In this document: in pieces, positions 16,990 through 26,618 of the stretch
Numbering within the stretch: the first letter of the stretch is position 1
Layout of the letters: the number at the start of each line of letters is the position of its first letter
Assembly: GCA_036734945.1 (NCBI GenBank)
Contig: DAIMXP010000004.1
Coordinates: forward strand, 71,379-135,378
From: UBA4733 sp036734945
GTDB lineage: Bacteria > Chloroflexota > UBA4733
DNA length: 64,000 nt
Direction: 5' to 3'
The notes under the pieces: model-generated
Seen by the model: only the letters and a program-made list of their open reading frames with translations
Told to the model about the DNA's origin: nothing
Databases searched by the model: none
Position numbers and translations under genes: made by a program

Positions 16990-18261
16990 ATGGACTTGCA
17001 CGCCGTCATCGCAGCCTTGAAGATCACGTCCGAGGCCGAAGCTTTGGAGCCGGACTGGACGGCGTCGCTAGCGACTCTGCCCGTCGGACCGCTGGCCTTC
17101 CTACAACCGGCCTTCGTCCGCAACGCTGGCGAGGCAGCCGGACTGCCTGCGGAGATCATAGACAGAGCGTGCGCGACCGCCGCCAAAGTTGCCGCGACTG
17201 ACGCTCTGCGCGCCCTGGCTTGGCATTGTCACTACTGCGTCTATCGCGCCCCGCACTATCCGCGAGCGGCGATCGCCGCCTGGCCCTCGCTGTCGGCTGC
17301 GCTCGGTGAGCGGGATACGCTGTTCTATCTGCTCATCCTGCTCTCCGGGATGCCCGAACTGCAGCGCCTGTATCGGGAGCACGGCGTCCCCGCCGACGTG
17401 GCCCGCGCCACATTGTTCGACATTGAGCGCTGGATGCATGTGCATCACGAGCGGCACGGCGACTGGGGTCTCGCCCCCGACCGCATCAACTGGCTGCGCA
17501 ACCACATGCGCGGTGAATTGTATCAAGTCGGCCGGTTGCAGTTTCAATTCGGCGCCTTTGCCCCTGGCTTCCCCGTCTTCCGCCACCGCCGCACCGACCA
17601 TGTGCTCGCGCTCGCCGGCGACGGCCTGCGCTTTCGCGCCGACGGTCAACTCGATGGCGCGGGCGGGGTCATCGACCCGGATACTGCCTGGATCGCCCAT
17701 TTCGACCTTGGCGAATCCGATATTCGCGGCGTCCCCATCTCCCCTTTCGGCGCAGCACAGCGAGAGGAAGTCAGGCTGTCTCGGGCGGACTGGCAGCCTG
17801 CCCTGTCGCCGGGCGACCCTGTGCTGCACCTGCACATCCCCGCCGGCGGCCCGATGGACTTTGACGCCTGCGGCCAGTCTCTGCAGCAGGCCCTGGAGTT
17901 CTTTTCCCGGCACTTCCCGCAGCAGCCGTTCGTCGCGTTCGCCTGCAGTTCCTGGCTGCTCGACGCGCAGCTCGAGCAGATGCTGCCGCCAGCGTCGAAC
18001 CTCGTTCGTTTCTTGCGGGAGACGTACCTGCTGCCAGCACGCTCCGGTGGCGCCGGCACGCTGGAGCGCGTCTTCGGCGCCGCCAGCATTGATCCGCACA
18101 CGGCGCCGCGCGATACGACCCTACGCCGGGCCATCGCCGACCATCTACTGGCCGGCGGCCACTTGCGCGGCGCCCGCTGCTTCCTCTTCCCGCGTGACCT
18201 GGACTGGGGCAGCCAGGTCTACCGCCAGCGGCTCATTCCCACGCCTGCCGATCTCAGATAA
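16990..18261 (+). CDS. GNAT-like acyltransferase (NAT_N plus GNAT-like C-terminal domain)
   Basis: 423 aa from the ATG at 16990, with AGGAG and CGGAG upstream. The N-terminal half is helical (LAWHCHYCVYRAPHYP, IERWMHVHHERHGDWGL). The C-terminal half contains LHLHIPAGGPMDFDACGQSL and ACSSWLLD, the pattern of the two-domain acyltransferase family combining an N-acyltransferase N-terminal domain with a GNAT-like C-terminal domain. It probably transfers an acyl group from CoA to a small molecule in the cytoplasm; no substrate is known. A scar of a second copy of this gene lies at 21446-21562. The hairpin array sits directly upstream. Confidence 0.72.
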   Translation: MDLHAVIAALKITSEAEALEPDWTASLATLPVGPLAFLQPAFVRNAGEAAGLPAEIIDRACATAAKVAATDALRALAWHCHYCVYRAPHYPRAAIAAWPSLSAALGERDTLFYLLILLSGMPELQRLYREHGVPADVARATLFDIERWMHVHHERHGDWGLAPDRINWLRNHMRGELYQVGRLQFQFGAFAPGFPVFRHRRTDHVLALAGDGLRFRADGQLDGAGGVIDPDTAWIAHFDLGESDIRGVPISPFGAAQREEVRLSRADWQPALSPGDPVLHLHIPAGGPMDFDACGQSLQQALEFFSRHFPQQPFVAFACSSWLLDAQLEQMLPPASNLVRFLRETYLLPARSGGAGTLERVFGAASIDPHTAPRDTTLRRAIADHLLAGGHLRGARCFLFPRDLDWGSQVYRQRLIPTPADLR

Positions 18262-18316
18262 GTCGATAACCAGCGGTTGTGCGGTTCGGCGTCACCCGGC
18301 GCTCAAACACCGGGAT

Positions 18317-20047
18317 CTATGTGTCAACCTTCATAAGCCAGCGCTGAAACCAGGCCAGCAGTTCGGTGCGCATCTGGGGCGTGACGGTGTGTCCCGTGTC
18401 GGGGTAAAGGACGCTGCGGAAACGTTCGGGCGCGCCGAGCGCCGCGTAGACGGCGCTGACCTGCGTGTCAAGTTCCCGGACGCCGTCCGCCGGCGAGCCT
18501 GCATCCAGTTCGCCGGTCAAGGCCAGGAAGGGCCGTGGCGCGATCAGGGCCAGCACTCCTTCCGTGTCGAAGTGCTGGAGCAACGCCTGCACGAAATAGT
18601 AGATGCCGTGCTGACGCAGCTCGCCGTGGGCGATGAGGTTCTGGTAGCGGGTGAGGCAGGCGATGGCCACCGTGGCGGTGACGCGCGCATCCACGGCGGC
18701 AAGCCACCAGGCTCGCGTGCTGCCCATGCTCATCCCCGTCGCGCCAATGCGCCCGGCGTCTACCTCGGGACGACTGCACAGGTAGTCCAGGGCGATCTGG
18801 TCATCGCGGACGAACATGCCCCAGAGTGTCCGCCCAAACCAGAGGTGCAGCTTGAAAAGACTCTCCTGTTCCGCCCGCCCCGTCTCCAGCGGGCCTGCCG
18901 GACCAGTACCCACCCGGTTGCCGTGCCAGTAGGCGTCCGGCGCCAGCACCACGTAGCCGGAGCGCACCAGGGCCTCGCCCAGCGGCACGCTGCCGCCGTT
19001 GGTGTGCGGCATGAGCACCTGCGTCTTGTCCGGCGTCGAGGAATGCAGCCAGAGTACCGCTGGCGCCGGCGTTTGCCGGCGCTCCGGGATGAGTAGGAGC
19101 GCCGTGACCTCGCCATCCACGCCGTTGTCGAGCGCGACCACTTCCACTGCATAGCCGTCCCGCAACTCCCGCGACACGAGCCGGGCACGGGGACGGGACG
19201 GCCTCGGTGGCAGGTCGCCCAGTGAGGCCAGCACCGTCTGCAGTACCTCCGGCCGACGCGCCTGCCAGGTAGCGGCATCTTCCGGCGTGAGGAAGGGAGG
19301 CGTCTGCAGATCCCGGTAGGCTGCCGGGACGGCGGCACCGCGCTCCATCTGCCGGCGGGTGTAGGCGGCTGCGCTCTCAGCGCCGCCAGCCGAGGCCGGC
19401 GCCGGCTGGGCACGGCCGATGGTCAACTGGCGCAGCACGCAGTCGGCCACCGCTTCGGCCAGCCGTTCGTAGCCCGCCGGTGTGTAGTGCGTGCCGTCAG
19501 CCATCAGGAGTTCGGCGCTTCCCGCCTGGGTGACGATCCCGTGCAGGTCGTCGACAGTCATCCCCGCTGCCCGCATCACGGCAATGGCGGCGGCATTATA
19601 GCGCTGCACATCGTCCTCGAAGCGATCAAAGTCGGCGCCACGGCGGGCGTGCCGGTCGTCGAGGATGGGGGTGGTAGTGGCGAACAGCAACGTAGCAGTC
19701 GTTTCGGCGCGCAGGCGCCGGACGATCTCCGTCAGGTTCGCCGTATAGGCGTCGAGTGGTACCTGGTACTGCCGGCCGTCCCGCGAGCGCTTGAGATCGT
19801 GCAGGCCACAATTGAAGTGGACAAGCTCCGGCTGCTCCTGCACCACCCACGCGACCAGATGCTCCAGCACATTGCGACTGTCACCGCCGTTGGCCGGTGG
19901 AGGCAGCACGACGGCCTGCCCGGTGAGACGGTCGACGACAAGGGCGGCGTAGCCCAGGCAGACGGAGTCACCCACCAGCACCACTTTCGGCGGCATGCTC
20001 GTTGACACAGGTACCGCGCTCGCCAGCGGCGCGGAGATCATGTTCAT
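18317..20047 (-). CDS. SGNH hydrolase fused to alpha/beta-hydrolase esterase
   Basis: 576 aa from the ATG at 20047, six bases after GGAGG. Residues of about 20-205 form an SGNH/GDSL esterase: VLVGDSVCLGY holds the nucleophile, NCGLHDLK the third block, and DGTHYTPAGY the Asp/His pair. After a short linker, residues of about 270-570 form an alpha/beta-hydrolase with nucleophile GATGMSMGS, Asp in LALTGELD and His in YPDTGHTV. Two different esterase folds in one chain suggest removal of two kinds of ester, such as acetyl groups from a decorated glycan, though this is inferred. No clear signal peptide is present. It lies 57 bases downstream of the broken SBP2 gene, in the same operon. Confidence 0.82.
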   Translation of the reverse strand: MNMISAPLASAVPVSTSMPPKVVLVGDSVCLGYAALVVDRLTGQAVVLPPPANGGDSRNVLEHLVAWVVQEQPELVHFNCGLHDLKRSRDGRQYQVPLDAYTANLTEIVRRLRAETTATLLFATTTPILDDRHARRGADFDRFEDDVQRYNAAAIAVMRAAGMTVDDLHGIVTQAGSAELLMADGTHYTPAGYERLAEAVADCVLRQLTIGRAQPAPASAGGAESAAAYTRRQMERGAAVPAAYRDLQTPPFLTPEDAATWQARRPEVLQTVLASLGDLPPRPSRPRARLVSRELRDGYAVEVVALDNGVDGEVTALLLIPERRQTPAPAVLWLHSSTPDKTQVLMPHTNGGSVPLGEALVRSGYVVLAPDAYWHGNRVGTGPAGPLETGRAEQESLFKLHLWFGRTLWGMFVRDDQIALDYLCSRPEVDAGRIGATGMSMGSTRAWWLAAVDARVTATVAIACLTRYQNLIAHGELRQHGIYYFVQALLQHFDTEGVLALIAPRPFLALTGELDAGSPADGVRELDTQVSAVYAALGAPERFRSVLYPDTGHTVTPQMRTELLAWFQRWLMKVDT

Positions 20048-20104
20048 GCGCATCCTCCTTGCCCTAGAACGCCGGCTAGAGCTCCTGATACGGCCGAGGC
20101 GCCA

Positions 20105-21396
20105 TCATCCCACCTCTGCACCCTGCAGCAGGGTATTGATGCGCGGCACCAGCCGGGTCACGCCATCCTTGGCGGAGCGCTGGCCGAGGAACACCGGCGT
20201 CAGTTCCTCCGCGTTCGCCTTTTCCATGTCCGTCCACACCGTCGTGTACTGCGTCACCACGCCGTACTGCGGCAGGTCCAGATAACTCGCGATGCTGGCC
20301 GGCAGCTTGTCCGTCTGCAAGAAGGCAGGCGAGTTGGCCACGCTCTTGAGCACTGGTACGCCGCGGCCCAAGGTGGTGATCGTCGTCTGCCCCTCTGGAC
20401 CCACGACGTAGCGCAGCAGCCCCCAGGCGGCATCGCCCGCTTTCGTGGCGGCATTCATCGAGATGGAGTCCGGCCAGAGCGGGGCGGCACGCTTCTTCTG
20501 CATCGGCATTGGGACGACATCCCAGTCAATGTCTTTGATCTGACTGCGCAGATCGAAGAAGTACGGCGGCGTCGCAATCATCGCGGCCTTGCTCTGGGCG
20601 AAGAGGGTGGTATCGTCGGCGTTGTTGGCCGCCTTGCGTTCCTCCGGCGTCGGGCCGACGTGGTGGACATTCGGCAGATCCGCGTAGAACTGCAAGCCTT
20701 CGGTCGCCGCTGCCGTATCCAGCACGCACTGCTTGAGGTCCTCGGAGAGCACCTGGCCACCGTTCTGCCAGACCCACATGCGCCAGCGCGTCCAGGAGTA
20801 GCCGGTGAGCGGGAAGCCCCACTGTGTCGTTTTGCCGTTGCTCTTGACCGTTAGCTTCTGGGCGGTGTCCAGAAAGGCGTTCCAGTTCCAGGATGGGTCC
20901 TTCCAGTCGACCGGCGGGAAGGGGATGCCGGCGGCGCGGAACAACTGCTTGTTGTAGGCGATGCTCTGCGTCAGCCAGTGCTGCGGAAAGCCGTAGAGCT
21001 TGCCGTGATACTTGAGGCCGCGCTGAACTGCTGCCCTACCTTCTCCCAGATGGCCTTCTCGTTGTTGTCGCCGAAGAACGAGAAGCGGATACCCCCATTC
21101 GCCTTGGCCACGGAAGACACGCTGGCCGCGACCGCCGTCGTGCTGGCGGCAGCACTCGTGGTGACGGTCCCGGCGGTTCGGACGGCGCTGGATGCAGTTG
21201 CCGGGACGTTACCGCCGCTCGCGGAAGTGGACTGCTGCACGCTGACGCTGGCCGCAGTGGCGGTGCTTACTGCGCCGCCACCGCAGGCAGCGAGCGACAA
21301 CGCACCGGCCAGCCCGGCGAAGCAGATCAGCGCTCGCCGCCGGGACATACCGTTGGGTTTCTCCGCCCCACGATCAGTCGATGCTTGTTGAGGCAT
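20105..21396 (-). pseudogene. SBP2: solute-binding lipoprotein gene with internal deletion and frameshift
   Basis: The N-terminal part (20971-21396) has AAGGAG before its ATG, an RRRAL signal peptide, lipobox LSLAAC with Cys38, a Ser/Thr/Ala tether and the domain start FSFFGDNNEKAIWEKVGQQF. The C-terminal part is open in another frame down to 20105: LKYHGKLYGFPQ, then WNWNAFLDTAQKL and later WGLLRYVVGPEGQT. In intact paralogues about 75-80 residues separate the two joined segments. An internal deletion near 21018-21034 therefore both removed part of lobe 1 and shifted the frame. The downstream esterase fusion is intact. An assembly error is the main alternative. Confidence 0.85.
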
Positions 21397-21445
21397 TCAT
21401 CCTGCTCCTTCTGTTGACGGGTCGTTAGCAACTACCCAGCCCCAG

Positions 21446-21562
21446 TCTATCCGCCCGCGGCGATCACCGCCTGGCCCTCGCTGTCGGCTGCGCTCGATGA
21501 GCGGCAGACGCTTTTCTATCTGCTCACCCTGGGGCGGCTCGCCGCCACACCTGCCGATCTCT
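21446..21562 (+). pseudogene. Scar of a second acyltransferase gene
   Basis: Bases of about 21446-21530 closely match 17256-17342 inside the acyltransferase gene (for example TGGCCCTCGCTGTCGGCTGC in both). Bases of about 21535-21562 match the last codons of that gene near 18230-18258 (CTGCCGATCTC). The two pieces are fused, so roughly 890 bases have been lost between them. This is the remnant of a paralogue or duplicated copy. It lies just upstream of the M14 peptidase gene and may now contribute to its promoter region. Confidence 0.8.
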
Positions 21563-21609
21563 GGCACAGTATAGACTATGGTCCACAGATGAGGCGATAG
21601 GAGCAAGGC

Positions 21610-22587
21610 ATGGACACAACGCAGTGGCTCGCTATGCCGCAACAGGTTGAAGCCCAGGTTTTGCGCTGGGAGCGCGCCTTCTCTCACCTGCTGCGCGTCG
21701 AGTATCTCACGCAGTACACCGGTCAGCGCTGTTTTGCGCTGACCGTGGGCCCGATGGGTGACGCTCCTGGCCAACGTCCTGCTGCCTGGGTCTGCGTGCC
21801 GCATGCCCATGAGCCGGCCGGTACTGCCGCGATCATGGATATCATCGAACAACTCCTGACCGGCCGCGACCTGGCCGGGCGGCCAGCGGACTTCGACTAC
21901 CTCGCAGCGCGGCAGCGCCTCTTTGTCACCTTCAATCCCGATGCCAACCCTGGCGGGCGAGCCTGGGCTCCCTGCCTCTGGTGGGACGGCTCCAAATACA
22001 CCAATGAGGAGTTCTGGACCTGGATGCGCGGCGTGGATCCTCAGACACTCGGCATGTGGCAGCGCGTTGCCCGCTGGAGCCTGCACGAGCAACAGCCGCT
22101 ACGCCGCGGCATCGTCTATGAACAGTTGAACGCGCACGAGTTCGTCGAGCCGAACCGTGATCCTGGTTCGTCACTGGTACGCCTGTTCCGCCGTATGGAC
22201 GCCCAGTACCAATTCGCGCTTTCGCTGCACCTGCACCAGACCGAATTTGTGGGCTCGACGCACAGCTGCATGATCAACTTGCCGGTGCTGCAGGCGGAGC
22301 TACCGGAGCAAATCCAGGCGGAGAACGTGGCCTGGGGCCAGGCTATCATCCAGCGCTGGCAGCGCCTGGGCGCAGCAGCGATGCCGGAGCCCCGCTCCTT
22401 CCCCTACCAGGCCGACACCGAGTCGATCCGCTGGTTCCGGGAATGTTGGGGGCATGCCCAGCACCGAGCGCCCGAGCTCGTCGTGGAAGTGCAGAATAAT
22501 AGCCCCCGCACGCCGCCGGAGCAGCAACTGGCGCTGGAACAGGCGGCGGTTAAGGTCACCATCGAGCGACTGCTTCAGATTGGCTGA
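21610..22587 (+). CDS. M14 zinc carboxypeptidase-like protein
   Basis: 325 aa from an ATG with GATAGGAG seven bases upstream. The M14 metal site is complete: HAHE (HxxE) near residue 65, FNPDANPGGR after it, and the third ligand His in LSLHLHQTE. The catalytic Glu is in ELVVEVQNN near the C-terminus. The family removes C-terminal residues from peptides or amide-linked groups with Zn. No signal peptide is obvious, so it is probably cytoplasmic. It converges on the M55 peptidase gene, with a strong hairpin between them. A second, altered M14-like gene is at 56146. Confidence 0.8.
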   Translation: MDTTQWLAMPQQVEAQVLRWERAFSHLLRVEYLTQYTGQRCFALTVGPMGDAPGQRPAAWVCVPHAHEPAGTAAIMDIIEQLLTGRDLAGRPADFDYLAARQRLFVTFNPDANPGGRAWAPCLWWDGSKYTNEEFWTWMRGVDPQTLGMWQRVARWSLHEQQPLRRGIVYEQLNAHEFVEPNRDPGSSLVRLFRRMDAQYQFALSLHLHQTEFVGSTHSCMINLPVLQAELPEQIQAENVAWGQAIIQRWQRLGAAAMPEPRSFPYQADTESIRWFRECWGHAQHRAPELVVEVQNNSPRTPPEQQLALEQAAVKVTIERLLQIG

Positions 22588-22668
22588 GGCCAAAGGCGCT
22601 CCGACTCCGAGGCACGGACAAGGCGCCTCAGGATCAATACGTTTCGGCTAGCGCCGTGAGAGGTGAAG

Positions 22669-22701
22669 AGCAGGGCCGCGACTGCAGTCTGCGGCCCTGC
22701 T
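22669..22701. terminator. Hairpin between convergent peptidase genes
   Basis: Arms 22669-22679 and 22691-22701 are perfect 11-base complements (AGCAGGGCCGC / GCGGCCCTGCT). They lie between the stop codons of convergent genes at 22587 and 22719, where a bidirectional terminator would be expected. There is no clear T-tract. Confidence 0.6.
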
Positions 22702-22718
22702 TGGTCCGCCCGTCACGT

Positions 22719-23513
22719 TCAGCGCAGGACGGCGCGCGGGTCGTCGGTCTCCAGGAGCACGGTGCGCTCGTCCAATCGGCTAGCGCCGCGTTGCAGGTAG
22801 CCATTGAGGCTCGCTTCCTGCCCCGGTAGGACACGTACTTCGAAGTGGTAGGGCGGCGGGACGCGGACGGGGGCAACTCGTCCGGCCTGGACCTGCCGGC
22901 AGGCCGTCGTGGCGCCGGCTCGGATCAGCGCCCGTGCCCGCACCGGCGCCAACGATTGCGCGGCTTCCAGGCCGAGGCCGACCTTGGTGGCCACGCCGAT
23001 GAGTTCCGGCGCCAGGGCCTGCGCCTCCGCTACCGCCCGGTCATCGCCGGAGAGGAAGGCAGTGGGCACGCCGCAGAGGGTCCCGGCCATCGTGGCGCGC
23101 AGACCAAACTCGCCAATCGGCACGCCGTTCAGTTGGTAGTACTCGACGGTGCGTGACGAGTAGGTGTGCGCCAGCGGGGCGTTCGCTGTGCCCGCCATGG
23201 CATGCTGGCCCACGAAGAAGAGAGCGTCGAAGCTGTCGTCGAGCCCGTAGGGCGCCCGCACGCCGCGCCCGGCCACGAGTTGTGCTCGCTCGTGAAAGAG
23301 TTCGTAGTCGATGCCGCCGGAGCCGTGGCCATCCCAGACCACCACCTCCGCCTGCGGATCAGCGTCCAGAATGCCGTCGACACAGGCGTTCACTTCCAGC
23401 GTGAGGAGGCGTTTGGACTGCGCCATGCGCTCCACCGCCTCCGGCAGACGGGTCTGGTCGAATCCGAAAATCATAGCCGGACCCTCCAGATCCGTCAGGA
23501 TGAAGATCTTCAA
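22719..23513 (-). CDS. M55 family D-aminopeptidase (DppA-like)
   Basis: 264 aa from the TTG at 23513. The start gives the typical MKIFILTDLEG beginning, with GAGGGA eight bases upstream. An alternative TTG at 23528 overlaps the SBP3 stop as TTGA. The Zn ligands of the family are visible: Asp and Glu in TDLEG, His in WDGHGSGG, His in FVGQHAMAG and Glu in NGVPIGEFG. These enzymes cleave D-amino-acid-containing peptides such as peptidoglycan-derived D-Ala peptides in the cytoplasm. It is last in an operon with two NodB-like proteins and two SBPs, which hints at uptake of cell-wall or glycopeptide fragments. Confidence 0.85.
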   Translation of the reverse strand: MKIFILTDLEGPAMIFGFDQTRLPEAVERMAQSKRLLTLEVNACVDGILDADPQAEVVVWDGHGSGGIDYELFHERAQLVAGRGVRAPYGLDDSFDALFFVGQHAMAGTANAPLAHTYSSRTVEYYQLNGVPIGEFGLRATMAGTLCGVPTAFLSGDDRAVAEAQALAPELIGVATKVGLGLEAAQSLAPVRARALIRAGATTACRQVQAGRVAPVRVPPPYHFEVRVLPGQEASLNGYLQRGASRLDERTVLLETDDPRAVLR

Positions 23514-23524
23514 CGACGCTTCCC

Positions 23525-25135
23525 TCAAGACTTCGCAGCGGCGCTGGTCTTCTTGATGACATCTTGAGCGGCGGCAGTGAGCGACTGGATGGCGGTCTGT
23601 GCATCCTGCTTGCCGCTGAGTACATCGCCCATCGGTTTCTCAATAATCAGGCCAAGGTCCGGCCAGTTAACGGTAAAGTTGTCGGCCGAGACATGGGAGA
23701 CGGGGATGGCATTAATGGCGACCTGAAGGACTTCCGGGGGGACTTTGTTCGAGTCTTGACGGAGCTTGATCCAGTTCGGGGCGAGACTCTTGAGCGAGGG
23801 GACGGCGCCGGACTGGAGCGGGTAGAGCACCTGGGCCTCCGGGGTCAGCATGTACTTGAGGAGCGTCCAGGCGGCATCGGGATCCTTAATGCCCTGAAAG
23901 TAGCACCAGTAGTCCGCCCAGATGAGGGTGCGGCGCGGCTTGTCGGCCGGCTGCGGGATCGCCGCGAGGGCCCAATCCACCCCTGACGTCTGACGGCGCA
24001 GCGTCTCGATGAAGCTAGCGTCGGAGATGTGCATCCCGATGAGGCCGGACAGGAACATCTTGGAGATGTTGCCGCCGTTCGCCTTCTGTTCGTCGCTGCT
24101 GGGGCTGACGTGGTACTTGTGTGACAGATCGGACAGGTACTGGTAAGCCTGGATCACCTCCGGCGCGTTCCCTGTGAACTGCTTGATCCAGCCGTCAACG
24201 TAGGAGTCCTCCGGGAACCAGTCGCCGCCGAACAGCATGGCGGAGAAGCGAGCGCCGCTGAACGAGGCATCGCCGATACCCCATTGGGTGGTCTTGCCAC
24301 CGTTGCTCCGCGTCAGCGTCTTGCCGGTCTCCAGGAACTTATCCCAGGTCCACGTCTTGTCGGACCAGTCGGTCGGCGGCGGCGGCGCGCCGGCCTTCTG
24401 GAAGAGCGACTTGTTGTAGTAGACGTTCCACGGCTACTCGTCGACCGGCAACGCGACCATCTTGCCCTCAAACTTCATATACGGCAGGTACTGCTCATAG
24501 AAGCCGCTCAGATCGTACTTGTCGCGCTGGATGTACTGGTCCAGAACCTGGATCAGCCCTTTCGCCGCCCAGTGCTTGACCCCGGTGTCGGCGGCTGGGA
24601 ACCAGAGCCCGGGCGGCGTCCCCGAGGCGACAAAGGTGACCGTCTTGGCGTCGTAGTCGCCCGTCGTATAAATGGCGTCGACTTTGAGCCCTGGGTTCTT
24701 CGCCTCGAAGTTGGTGAAGATCTGCTTCCAGGCATCCACCTCCTGCGGGTCGCCGCGCAGCAGCGGCTGAATCACCCCCTTCGCGCCGGGCTTGGGCGTC
24801 GGCTCGGCGGGCGGGACTGTACTGCTTACGGCAGCGGCGCGGCTCGTGGCGCCACCGGTTGAGGTGGTCGACGCGCTCGCCACGGCGGTGGCAGCGGCCG
24901 TGCTACTCGTCGCGCTGGCGCTACTCGTGGTTGGCGCGCTCAATGTGGCCGCGCTGGAGGCGGCCGGCAGACCGGTATTTGCGCTTGCGGAGAGCGCGGC
25001 CGTTGTGCCGGCGGTGGATGTGGTCACCGAGCCGCCGCAGGCCGTCATGAGCGCCAGGGCGGCCGTCGTGCCCGAGAAGCCAAGGGCGTTGGAAAGGACA
25101 GCTCTGCGCGTAACGCGCGAAAACCGGAAGGCCAT
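23525..25135 (-). pseudogene. SBP3: solute-binding lipoprotein gene with one in-frame amber codon
   Basis: The gene would encode about 536 aa: signal peptide with lipobox LMTAC (Cys33), a tether of about 90 Ser/Thr/Ala-rich residues, then a family-1 SBP domain. A single TAG at 24434-24436 splits it between MVALPVDE and PWNVYYNKSLF. The frame continues unchanged on both sides, so no indel is involved. The context suggests the lost codon was for an aromatic residue in the ligand cleft. It may be a recent nonsense mutation, a sequencing error or suppressed read-through. It sits 55 bases after a deacetylase gene and directly before the M55 gene, so it is inside an operon. Confidence 0.85.
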
Positions 25136-25190
25136 GGAACCACTCCTCTCTCTAACCAGCGTTGGCGGAACTAGCGAAAGTGTACCACGA

Positions 25191-26561
25191 CTACGCGTTT
25201 GCCGGCCGCGCCGACCAGGTCTGGAGGTGGGCGAGCTGGATCAGGCGCGGCGCCTCGAACTCCGGCGCGAAGATGCTCCAGGTGTTGCGGAAGTGCAGGC
25301 CGGCCACGTCGGGCCGCCGCGCCAACTCGGGCAACTCCTCCCGCCCCTCCAGCCGCAGCCGCTCCGGCGCCGTACTGATTACCTGCCCGAGTGCGCGCAA
25401 GAGCGCGGCCGGTCCCACCAGGTGAGCGCCCACGCCAACGGCAGCGGGAACGCGGCCGCTCTGGCCGACGAGTAGGCTCGCGGTAGCGGCAGCCTCCAGC
25501 AGGATCGCCCTCTCGACGTCGCTCGGCTCGGTCTGGAGTGACGGAGCAGTAGGCCCGAGCAGGGGGCGCACCGGCGTCTCCTGCGGCAGCGTCCCGTACT
25601 CGCGCTGCCAGGCCGCGCCGAACAGCAGCACGCCGAGCTGCTCAGCCGGACTGAGCCACTGGCCGCCGATCTGGCGCGGCTGCAGCGGCCCGCGCACCGC
25701 ACCGGCCAGTTGTTGCACTGCCGCGCGGTCCAGCCAGCGGCTGCCGGCCTTGCTGCGCTGCCAGAGTTCCCGGTAGGTAATCACCCGCGCGTCGGTCTCC
25801 CGCGCCACCCAGCCCAGGAAGTCGTCGAAGTCCGCCATGAGCGCCTCAATCTCGGCACGCGGCCGCAGCGGCGCCGGCCCCCAGCCCGAACGCGGTCGGT
25901 TGACGCCGCCGCGAAAGGTATCGCTGAAGCTTGCCGTGATCAGCCGGCAGGGGTGCGTGAACATCACCAGCACGCCGCCGTCGCGATGGCGCTGCTCCAG
26001 GTGGGCGAGGAAGTCGGCCCGCATGCGTTGGCGGCGGTCGCTGGCAGTGAAGTAGCCATCGAAATGGGTGTGGTACTTCAGGCAAACCTGGCCGCAATAC
26101 TGCAGGGGCTGCCCGAGAGACCACTCGAAAGGGGCGTCGCAGAAGACGGGGATATCCAGTAACGCCATGGCCGCCGGCACCTGGGGGGCCCAGCTATTCC
26201 CCGGCTTGCAGTAGGCGCTGGGCTGCTGGCCGGTGAGGCGGCGCACGTCGGCCACGCCGCCGGCCTCTCGCGCCAGCACTGCCGCCACGCCCTCGTCCCA
26301 ATCCATCGCCTCCAGATACTCGGCATGGACGGGATGGGCGGAGTGCAGATCGGAGTGGTAGGCAATCTCGTGCCCGGCTAGCGCCGCCAGCACGTCGCGC
26401 CGGCCCCGCGCTTCCAGTGCCCGCGCCAACTCACCGACCAGGCAAAAGCAGCCGGTGAAGCCGTGGCGACGCAACGCCTCGGCCCACCACAACTCCCCTT
26501 CGTCCGCCGCCGGCGTCTCGTAGTCTTCGCTATCGAAGGAAAAGATGACGTCAACGGGCAC
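25191..26561 (-). CDS. NodB-like polysaccharide deacetylase family protein
   Basis: 456 aa with no signal peptide. Residues of about 1-280 have the deacetylase barrel features. Motif 1 is SFDSED near residue 10, and the metal-binding His pair lies in YHSDLHSAH. Later segments are AYCKPGNSW and VLVMFTHPCRLI. The C-terminal part (about 290-456) is an additional domain with no recognisable family. The group removes N- or O-acetyl groups from amino-sugars or acts on related amides. It is between a second deacetylase-like gene and the broken SBP3, in the operon that begins with SBP4. Confidence 0.72.
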   Translation of the reverse strand: MPVDVIFSFDSEDYETPAADEGELWWAEALRRHGFTGCFCLVGELARALEARGRRDVLAALAGHEIAYHSDLHSAHPVHAEYLEAMDWDEGVAAVLAREAGGVADVRRLTGQQPSAYCKPGNSWAPQVPAAMALLDIPVFCDAPFEWSLGQPLQYCGQVCLKYHTHFDGYFTASDRRQRMRADFLAHLEQRHRDGGVLVMFTHPCRLITASFSDTFRGGVNRPRSGWGPAPLRPRAEIEALMADFDDFLGWVARETDARVITYRELWQRSKAGSRWLDRAAVQQLAGAVRGPLQPRQIGGQWLSPAEQLGVLLFGAAWQREYGTLPQETPVRPLLGPTAPSLQTEPSDVERAILLEAAATASLLVGQSGRVPAAVGVGAHLVGPAALLRALGQVISTAPERLRLEGREELPELARRPDVAGLHFRNTWSIFAPEFEAPRLIQLAHLQTWSARPANA

Positions 26562-26618
26562 GCCGCGCCTCCTTCCCGGTCAGCGCGGCGATTCGCCTCG
26601 CGGTCACGGCCATGGCGG

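Noticed and set aside
24434..24436. TAG as a pyrrolysine or recoded codon
   Set aside because: Only one SBP of twelve contains it, no recoding element is visible nearby, and other genes in the window end normally in TAG.
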